Shown: one piece after another, positions 57,945 through 64,000 of the stretch
How the letters are laid out: each line of letters opens with the position of its first letter
Numbering within the stretch: the first letter of the stretch is position 1
DNA from: Endozoicomonas sp965208385
GTDB lineage: Bacteria; Pseudomonadota; Gammaproteobacteria; Pseudomonadales; Endozoicomonadaceae
Direction: 5' to 3'
DNA length: 64,000 nucleotides
NCBI GenBank assembly: GCA_965208385.1
Contig: CBDBOO010000052.1
Span: forward strand, 1 to 64,000
The notes under the pieces: generated by a model
Database searches by the model: none
What the model saw: the letters and a program-made list of their open reading frames with translations, nothing else
Told to the model about the DNA's origin: nothing
Made by a program: the position numbers and the translations under genes

Positions 57945-58895
57945 ATGATACCAACAGAAACACTCCAGATTGTTCGGGCTGTGGCCCACTTCAGAAACTT
58001 TACTGCAGCAGCCAAACATCTGCATAAAGTGCCTTCTGCTATCAGTTATACCGTCCGTAAACTGGAAGACAGGCTGGGGGTTCAGATCTTTCTTCGTGAC
58101 AGTAAAAGAGTTGATCTGACACCTGCAGGCGAACATTTTATCAAGCATACCGATCAATTACTGATTAGCCTGGAAGAGCTGGAAAACAGTACCCGGCAGT
58201 TGGCTACCGGTTGGGAAAAAGAGCTTCGGGTTGCTTTGGATAATGTTGTGAATCAGGGGAAAATTTACGATCTGATTCATGATCTTCAACAGGAACGTCC
58301 AGAAACTGAATTGGTGATTAACACCGAAGTTTATAATGGTTCCTGGGATGCACTGTTTCATGGGCGCTGCCAACTGGTTATTGGTGCGCCCAAGGCCATT
58401 CCTGAAACCATTGCCAGGCAAAATAAATTCCAGTGGCGTTCCATGGGTAAAATGTCCTGGGATTTTGTGGTTTCTCCTGACCATCCTCTGGCGTCAGTGG
58501 ATGAACCCATTTCACTGGAAACTCTTCAGGAACATCGTTCTATTTGTATTCAGGATACTTCCCGTATTTTTCGTGAAGGCTACAACCTGTTACTGGAAAA
58601 TCAAAAGGTACTGGTGGTGCCCAGCTTTAAGGCAGCCATTGAATGTATGCTGAAAGGTCTTGGAGCCACTATTTTACCCAGTCATTTTGCTCAGCCATAT
58701 CTGGATCAGGGGTTGCTGATTCGAAAGGAAGTTCCGGAATTGTATTTTAACGACGAATGTCTTCTTGCCTGGAACCGGGAAAATATGGGCAGTGGGCTTA
58801 AATGGATTCTGGAATGGCTGGGTACAGAAAACTGGCTGAATAAAACCTGGCTGCAATATGATGAACAGCAACCGATTGGTTATCATGTTCCCTGA
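57945..58895 (+). CDS. LysR-family transcriptional regulator, PunR-like
   Basis: 316 residues: N-terminal HTH (FRNFTAAAKHLHKVPSAISY, then TVRKLEDRLGVQIFLRD) and a C-terminal effector domain. Segments such as HKVPSAISYTVRKLE, SWDALFHGRCQLVIGA and PSHFAQPYLDQG resemble E. coli PunR (YdhB), which activates a purine nucleoside importer. A place close to the deo genes fits a nucleoside role, but the direct neighbour is an amino-acid transporter part. Assignment by remembered similarity. Confidence 0.75.
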   Translation: MIPTETLQIVRAVAHFRNFTAAAKHLHKVPSAISYTVRKLEDRLGVQIFLRDSKRVDLTPAGEHFIKHTDQLLISLEELENSTRQLATGWEKELRVALDNVVNQGKIYDLIHDLQQERPETELVINTEVYNGSWDALFHGRCQLVIGAPKAIPETIARQNKFQWRSMGKMSWDFVVSPDHPLASVDEPISLETLQEHRSICIQDTSRIFREGYNLLLENQKVLVVPSFKAAIECMLKGLGATILPSHFAQPYLDQGLLIRKEVPELYFNDECLLAWNRENMGSGLKWILEWLGTENWLNKTWLQYDEQQPIGYHVP

Positions 58896-58936
58896 AATTA
58901 TCGGCTTACTGACTGTAAGCCGATAACCTTTAGACT

Positions 58937-58975
58937 GAATAGTTAAGGTGAATAGTTAAGGTGAATAGTTAAGGC
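58937..58975. repeat. 13-bp tandem repeat, 3 copies
   Basis: GAATAGTTAAGGT twice and GAATAGTTAAGGC once. The stop codon of the adjoining minus-strand gene lies in the third unit, echoing the 13-bp array at 191-330. Confidence 0.93.
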
Positions 58976-59736
58976 ATCCAGTTCTTTTCCAGCGTGCTAA
59001 AAAATCCCTGGGCCTGCTTCAATTCGATCCAGTGATTGATATAGTTTATCCACACCTGGTCCTGCTGTGGCAGTAATATGGCCAGAGGTTTTTCTTGTCT
59101 GGCTGCAACCGGAGCCACTGCCAGGTGGGGGTATTTTTTTATCAGTTTTGATGCTTCCAGATTGGATGTCAGGGCAATCTGGGCTCGTCCTGAAAGAAGT
59201 TCCTGAAAATCCCGGGCTGGTGCTTCTACAGAACGCAGGATAGCTTCAGGAAAGTACTCTTTTGCTTCCTGTTCGAATACGGTTCCCAATGTCACCGCTA
59301 CCTTAACGTCACTGTTATTGATGCTTTTCCAACTGGTGAATTTGCCCAGGTTTTTCTTATGGATCAGCGGTACCGTGCCCACAGAAAAGTAGCTCTTTGA
59401 ATATCCGGCAACTTTGGCCCGACTCATATTAATGGACGCACTGGTGGACATATCGTATTTGTTAGCAACGACACCATTAACCAGAGTTTTCCAATCAGCG
59501 GGTACCAGCTTTAATTCTACGCCCATATCTTTTGCCAGTTCTCTGGCCAGATCAATATCAAACCCCTGATACTGGTTAGTCGCCGGATTTCTCAGTGTCA
59601 TCGGATCCCAGTCACCGGTAGTGCCTACTCGTAGCTCGCCCCGTTCAAGGATTTGCTGAAGCCTTGAATCCGTGGCCTGAACTATCGAGGTGATCAGAAT
59701 CAGACTCGTAATTCCTGCTTTAATCAGCATTTTCAT
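58969..59736 (-). CDS. ABC transporter periplasmic substrate-binding protein, amino-acid type
   Basis: 255 residues with a signal peptide (about 1-21) and a family 3 solute-binding domain starting GELRVGTTGDWDPMTLRNP, then QGFDIDLARELAKDMGVELK. The pattern resembles cyclohexadienyl dehydratase (PheC)-like and arginine/glutamine-type binding proteins, so either amino-acid binding or a dehydratase role is possible. It is divergent from a matching permease. No ATPase gene is nearby. Confidence 0.82.
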   Translation of the reverse strand: MKMLIKAGITSLILITSIVQATDSRLQQILERGELRVGTTGDWDPMTLRNPATNQYQGFDIDLARELAKDMGVELKLVPADWKTLVNGVVANKYDMSTSASINMSRAKVAGYSKSYFSVGTVPLIHKKNLGKFTSWKSINNSDVKVAVTLGTVFEQEAKEYFPEAILRSVEAPARDFQELLSGRAQIALTSNLEASKLIKKYPHLAVAPVAARQEKPLAILLPQQDQVWINYINHWIELKQAQGFFSTLEKNWMP

Positions 59737-59820
59737 TATTATCTCCGGATTGTTCTTTTAATGTAGTTTTCTGATGGAGCAACACTAACTGATTTCTGTC
59801 TGCACGGCCAAGGGGGTATT

Positions 59821-60678
59821 ATGTTCGTTTTAAAATACCCACAGGTTAACCGACAAATGTCGTTCTTAGATCGGAATAATTATTTCATTCTCAGAAATAA
59901 ACAATCTGTTTTTGTTTCAAGAATGGCTACCGTTGCGAAAATAATGACATTATCAGTTATTGTTCTGATGCTGGGCGGCTGTGATTCCGATTACCAGTGG
60001 GGTTGGTATATTCTCTCACCATTAACGGAATCAGGACGGGTTAACCTGGGTTTTCTGGCCAATGGTTTTATATTTACTCTGATCATTAGTCTGGGGGCTT
60101 TTTTGCTGGCCATGTTCATTGGTCTGCTGGTGGCACTGCCGGGATTATCTGCAAAAAAGCCATTGATAATATTTAATCGCAGTTATGTAGAAACTTTCCG
60201 GTCAGTACCCGTGCTGGTGATGATTCTATGGATTTATTACGGACTTCCGGTTATTTCAGGCATTGAGTTATCTGCTTTTTCAGCGGCAGTACTGGCCCTG
60301 GCACTCTGCGAAAGTGCATTTCATGCAGAAATATTTCGAGGAGGGATTCAGTCCATTGAAGCAGGGCAGTTTGAAGCAGCAGACACACTGGGACTCAGTT
60401 ATTTCAATAAAATGCGTTTGGTGATATTGCCTCAGGCTATCCGGCGAATGATGCCTCCTCTGGCAAATCAATTTGTTTACATGCTGAAAATGTCTTCACT
60501 GGCTTCTGTAATTGGTGTTCAGGAACTCACCCGAAGAGCGAATGAATTACAGGTCAGTGAATACCGGGCAATGGAAATTTATAGCATTCTTGTTCTCGAA
60601 TACCTTATTCTGGTTCTGGTGTTTTCATTTCTGGCAAGAAAAATGGAATCCAGAATGAATAGATCAATAAAAGGGTAA
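59821..60678 (+). CDS. Amino-acid ABC transporter permease (HisM/GlnP type)
   Basis: 285 residues. A longer N-terminus than usual carries a hydrophobic segment with a lipobox-like LMLGGC (about 51-56) before the permease core of about five helices. The EAA loop EAADTLGLSYFNKMRLVILP is intact, as is YVETFRSVPVLVMILW. AGGGGG lies just upstream of the ATG. It probably pairs with the divergent binding protein; the ATPase must be encoded elsewhere. Confidence 0.82.
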   Translation: MFVLKYPQVNRQMSFLDRNNYFILRNKQSVFVSRMATVAKIMTLSVIVLMLGGCDSDYQWGWYILSPLTESGRVNLGFLANGFIFTLIISLGAFLLAMFIGLLVALPGLSAKKPLIIFNRSYVETFRSVPVLVMILWIYYGLPVISGIELSAFSAAVLALALCESAFHAEIFRGGIQSIEAGQFEAADTLGLSYFNKMRLVILPQAIRRMMPPLANQFVYMLKMSSLASVIGVQELTRRANELQVSEYRAMEIYSILVLEYLILVLVFSFLARKMESRMNRSIKG

Positions 60679-60880
60679 ATGTGATTCAGAATTTTCTGAG
60701 CTATCAAAAATCCTGAATAGCCTTTTTATCTATCAGGTTTCTTAAGTGGGTGATCAACTTCTTTCGCCTATTTGTAACGACGCCGTTTTCCACCCTTACG
60801 CCATCACAACTATGGTTGCATAGCATGCTGTGCGATCACGTTGTGATTTTATGTCTTGCAGGGAATTAAAGAATGAAAAA

Positions 60881-60907
60881 CCTCATTCGGAAAATAACCG
60901 AATGAGG
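60881..60907 (-). terminator. Terminator of the glycerol-type ABC operon
   Basis: Stem CCTCATTCGG/CCGAATGAGG with a 7-base loop, followed on the minus strand by five Ts. It is 15 bases past the glpV stop. The gap 60679-60880 shows no gene. Confidence 0.85.
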
Positions 60908-60921
60908 GGTGGGGTTAATAT

Positions 60922-62664
60922 TTAGCCATTTGCAGATGCTTTCCAGCTCTTCAACAGCTCGTCATAGTTAACCGTTTTACCTTGAGGTTTTTCGTTAGAC
61001 AGTTTTGCCTTAGGTGCGCCAGGCTGGTTAAGCCAATACGCGTCACTTTTCTTGGCATTCAGCTTGGGACCACACTCACCTTGTACTCCAGCACGTTCAA
61101 GACGCTTAAGCACTTTATCCTGAGCTGCTGCCAGACCATTCAATGCTTGCTGAGGTGTTTTTTCGCCACTGGCCGCTTCAGCCACATACTGCCACCAGAG
61201 CTGAGCCAGCTTTGGGTAATCAGGAACATTTGTACCAGTTGGAGTCCACTCCTTACGGGCCGGGCTGCGATAAAACTCAACCAGACCACCCAGTTTAGGT
61301 GCAATGTCCGTCATAGCCTGAGAGTTAATGTCTGACTCACGGATAGGTGTGAGACCAACCAGTGTCTTCTTCAGGGAAACGGTTTTGGCCACAGTGAACT
61401 GGGCATAAAGCCATGCTGCAAGACGCTGCTTCTCTGGTGTGGAGTTCAGGAACGTCCAGGAACCGGTATCCTGATAACCCAGTTTCATGCCTTCTTGCCA
61501 GTAAGGTCCTTTAGGTGAAGGAGCCATACGCCATTTAGGTGTACCGTCTTCGTTCATCACTGGCAGTCCTTCCTTGGTCATATTGGCGGTAAAGGCCGTA
61601 TACCAGAAAATCTGCTGGGCAATGTTACCCTGGGCAGGAACCGGGCCTGCTTCAGAGAAGGTCATACCCTGAGCTTCAGGTGGAGCGTATGCTTTCAACC
61701 AGTCTACATATTTGGTGGTTGCATAGACGGCTGCCGGTCCATTAGTGGCACCGCCGCGTGAAACGCTGGAGCCTACAGGGCTACAGCCTTCTACACGAAT
61801 ACCCCATTCATCCACCGGAAGACCGTTCGGCAAGCCTTTGTCGCCTGCACCGGCCATGGAGAACCAGGCATCAGTGAAACGCCAGCCCAATGATGGGTCT
61901 TTCTTGCCGTAATCCATGTGACCATAGACACGTTCACCATCAATTTCTTTCACATGTTTGGTAAAGAACTCGGCAATGTCTTCATAGGCAGACCAGTTTT
62001 CAGGCACGCCAAGGTCGTAGCCATAGATTTTTTTGAACTGTGATTTCAGATCCTTACGAGCAAACCAGTCAGCACGGAACCAGTACAGGTTTGCGAACTG
62101 CTGGTCTGGCAGCTGATAAATTTTGCCGTCAGGTCCGGTAGTAAAATCCAGACCGATAAAGTCAGGCAAATCCAGTGTTGGCAGCGTAACGTCTTTTGCT
62201 TCACCGGCAATCATGTCGGAAATAGGAACAACCTTGCCATAACGGAAGTGTGTACCAATCAGATCGGAGTCGTTGATATAGGCGTCATAGATATTACGAC
62301 CCGATTGCATCTGGGTTTGCAGCTTCTCGACTACGTCACCTTCCTGAATCAGATCATGATTCACCTTGATGCCGGTGATTTCTTCAAAGGCCCTGGCCAA
62401 CACCTTGGCTTCATATTCATGGGTGGTAATGGTTTCCGAGGCTACGTTTACAGTCATTCCACGAAAAGGTTTGGCCGCTTCAGTAAACCAGTCCATTTCC
62501 TTCATCTGTTCTTTTTTACTGATGCTGGACTGGGTGAACTCTTTTGATAACCACTTTTCAGCGGCATCGGAATACTGGTCGGCGTACGCCTGCCAGCTTC
62601 CTCCTGCCATCGATATGGCGACACTCAGCAAGAGTGCCCTGGGTGTTTTCTTATTATTTTTCAT
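60922..62664 (-). CDS. glpV: ABC transporter substrate-binding protein, glycerol type
   Basis: About 580 residues from the ATG at 62664 (GAGG six bases upstream). Signal peptide cut near QAYADQ, then a family 1 solute-binding fold (MTVNVASETITTHEYEAKVL, RAFEEITGIKVNHDLIQEGD). Its length, well above usual sugar-binding proteins, matches GlpV of the Rhizobium-type glycerol ABC system, and the neighbouring DUF2160 gene supports this. It captures glycerol in the periplasm. Confidence 0.8.
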   Translation of the reverse strand: MKNNKKTPRALLLSVAISMAGGSWQAYADQYSDAAEKWLSKEFTQSSISKKEQMKEMDWFTEAAKPFRGMTVNVASETITTHEYEAKVLARAFEEITGIKVNHDLIQEGDVVEKLQTQMQSGRNIYDAYINDSDLIGTHFRYGKVVPISDMIAGEAKDVTLPTLDLPDFIGLDFTTGPDGKIYQLPDQQFANLYWFRADWFARKDLKSQFKKIYGYDLGVPENWSAYEDIAEFFTKHVKEIDGERVYGHMDYGKKDPSLGWRFTDAWFSMAGAGDKGLPNGLPVDEWGIRVEGCSPVGSSVSRGGATNGPAAVYATTKYVDWLKAYAPPEAQGMTFSEAGPVPAQGNIAQQIFWYTAFTANMTKEGLPVMNEDGTPKWRMAPSPKGPYWQEGMKLGYQDTGSWTFLNSTPEKQRLAAWLYAQFTVAKTVSLKKTLVGLTPIRESDINSQAMTDIAPKLGGLVEFYRSPARKEWTPTGTNVPDYPKLAQLWWQYVAEAASGEKTPQQALNGLAAAQDKVLKRLERAGVQGECGPKLNAKKSDAYWLNQPGAPKAKLSNEKPQGKTVNYDELLKSWKASANG

Positions 62665-62759
62665 TATCAACCTCTAACATGAATTTCAGACGATGCGAAA
62701 TCACGCAGTGCCCAAGGTAGTCACAGACAGCTGCGGGGCTCAGCCGTCACAAGACTTCT

Positions 62760-63032
62760 TTATCCCCAGCGCATAACAATGCCCAGCCAGATCACTGACA
62801 GGCCGAGAACTATCCAGAGACTGACGTCTGTCAGCCCCAGAAATAGCAGGTGTATGTATGCACTGGTCAATAAACCTATAAACAGTCGGTCTCCCCGACT
62901 GGTTTCGATGGGTAGAAAGCCTCGCCGATCAATACTGGGACAACGAATTTCCAGTACAGTCATAAAGACCAGAATGACGGCGATCACGCCAAAAAAGGCT
63001 GCTGTCGTGGAAGTCCATGCCATCCAGCTCAT
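62760..63032 (-). CDS. DUF2160 small membrane protein of the glycerol ABC operon
   Basis: 90 residues with three predicted helices (TTAAFFGVIAVILVFMTVLE, LFIGLLTSAYIHLLFLGL, VLGLSVIWLGIVM). DUF2160 proteins occur almost only beside glycerol ABC transporter genes (often called glpU); the role is unknown. GGAG lies before the ATG. It sits between the permease and glpV. Confidence 0.82.
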   Translation of the reverse strand: MSWMAWTSTTAAFFGVIAVILVFMTVLEIRCPSIDRRGFLPIETSRGDRLFIGLLTSAYIHLLFLGLTDVSLWIVLGLSVIWLGIVMRWG

Positions 63033-63068
63033 GACGCTGCTCCTTTATTATTTTTCTTCTTATCAAGA

Positions 63069-63890
63069 TCAGACACGTCCAAGAGCAAACCCCTTGGCCA
63101 CATGGTTACGAACAAACCAGATCACCAGCAATCCTGGCAGAATAGTCAGTACACCGGCGGCGGCCAGCACTCCCCAGTCAATACCGGTTGCTCCAATGGT
63201 TCGGGTCATAATGGCCGCAATAGGTTTGGCTTCCACCGACGTCAGGGTTCTGGCCAGCAGCAACTCTACCCAGGAAAACATAAAACAGAAGAAGGCTGTA
63301 ACGCCGATACCCGAACGAATCATGGGGAGGAAAATGCGGACGAAAAATCTAGGAAAGCTGTAACCATCAATATAGGCAGTTTCATCAATCTCTTTGGGAA
63401 CACCAGACATAAACCCTTCAAGAATCCAGACCGCCAGCGGCACATTAAAAAGACAGTGCGCCAGTGCAACAGCAATATGCGTGTCGAAAAGTCCTACGGA
63501 AGAATAGAGTTGAAAGAACGGCAACAGAAATACCGCAGGTGGTGCCATTCGATTGGTCAGCAACCAGAAAAACAGATGTTTATCGCCGAGAAACTTAAAC
63601 CGGCTAAACGCGTAAGCCGCCGGTAAGGCAACCAGCAGAGTGATAATAACGTTCAGAGCCACATAATACATAGAGTTGAAATATCCCATATACCAGCTGG
63701 GATCGGTAAAAATCACCGCATAATTATCAAGCGTAAATTCTTTAGGCCAGAATGATAATTCACCGGTAATCTCCTCATTGGTCTTGAACGACATGTTGAG
63801 CAACCAGTAAATCGGTATCAATACAAACAGGGTATATAGTGAAATACCGAAAGTTTTGGTTTTGGTCATTCTGTTATTGAATCCAGACAT
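63069..63890 (-). CDS. glpQ: Glycerol-type ABC transporter permease
   Basis: 273 residues from the Met of MSGFNNRMTKTKTFG, chosen for GAGG eight bases upstream; an upstream frame to 63962 would overlap the preceding gene. Six helices, MalG-like; the EAA motif is seen as KEIDETAYIDGYSFPRFFVR. With the upstream permease it forms the channel for glycerol. It lies 36 bases before the DUF2160 gene. Confidence 0.85.
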   Translation of the reverse strand: MSGFNNRMTKTKTFGISLYTLFVLIPIYWLLNMSFKTNEEITGELSFWPKEFTLDNYAVIFTDPSWYMGYFNSMYYVALNVIITLLVALPAAYAFSRFKFLGDKHLFFWLLTNRMAPPAVFLLPFFQLYSSVGLFDTHIAVALAHCLFNVPLAVWILEGFMSGVPKEIDETAYIDGYSFPRFFVRIFLPMIRSGIGVTAFFCFMFSWVELLLARTLTSVEAKPIAAIMTRTIGATGIDWGVLAAAGVLTILPGLLVIWFVRNHVAKGFALGRV

Positions 63891-63900
63891 CACACTTACC

Positions 63901-64000
63901 TCAGTTCTTGTTATCCAGATGGGTAATGGTGGTGAAGAACAACCAGGACACCAGCAATACAATCAGGAAATAAATCAGTGAGAAAGCCGCGGCCGGCCCC
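63901..64000 (-). CDS. glpP: Glycerol-type ABC transporter permease, C-terminal end (partial)
   Basis: The last 32 residues of a binding-protein-dependent permease: AAAFSLIYFLIVLLVSWLFF, then a short polar tail THLDNKN. The gene continues beyond the window. It is 10 bases from glpQ, so co-transcribed. The name rests on operon order. Confidence 0.7.
   Translation of the reverse strand, partial: GPAAAFSLIYFLIVLLVSWLFFTTITHLDNKN

Overview
The window reads as a chromosome segment of a marine gammaproteobacterium, most likely an Endozoicomonas-type symbiont. This is inferred from gammaproteobacterial versions of glmS/glmU, a gspC-N type II secretion operon, a torCAD locus and a deo operon, mixed with IS elements, dispersed palindromic repeats and large eukaryote-like or secreted proteins. 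No rRNA, tRNA or CRISPR array was seen.

Layout. 1-2.4 kb: end of a BCCT transporter, a 13-bp tandem repeat, a frameshifted pepT and a palindromic repeat. 2.4-10.6 kb: a defence island. An apparently intact Septu-like ATPase/HNH pair lies beside a deleted hsdS, and a second type I restriction locus (hsdM, hsdS, hsdR) has all three genes frameshifted. 10.7-14 kb: glmS and glmU. 14.4-16.2 kb: a TrmB-like regulator and a 5'-nucleotidase-like protein with a degraded active site. 16.3-27.4 kb: twelve gsp genes in one minus-strand run. 27.4-31.3 kb: an insertion-rich stretch bounded by a 67-bp direct repeat of the gspC start; it holds an IS1634-type element, an unknown membrane protein and a small secreted Cys-containing peptide whose start codon is followed by an 8-bp repeat tract (currently out of frame). 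31.3-33.3 kb: remnants of torS and torT. 33.4-37.4 kb: a 1356-residue exported protein with a SidE/HD-like phosphodiesterase signature. 37.5-40.7 kb: nested transposons. 40.7-48.5 kb: a 5'-nucleotidase lipoprotein, then TorR-type operator boxes, torC (early stop), torA (split by two insertions) and an intact torD. 48.6-50.9 kb: a SET-domain gene with two in-frame stops. 50.9-56.3 kb: deoD, deoB, an opposite-strand gene split by a small transposon, deoA and deoC. 56.7-64 kb: an unknown membrane protein, a PunR-like LysR regulator, parts of an amino-acid ABC transporter and a glycerol-type ABC transporter (glpV, DUF2160 protein, glpQ, end of glpP).

Themes. (1) Housekeeping and secretion genes are intact while respiratory (TMAO), restriction and some effector genes decay in place. 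The whole TMAO system except torD and the operator is broken. (2) A 164-bp non-coding transposon is present in three identical copies, each with a 10-bp target duplication, so it moved recently. (3) Short tandem duplications (8, 12, 13, 15, 16 bp) recur inside and at the ends of genes, and at least one looks able to switch a gene on and off.
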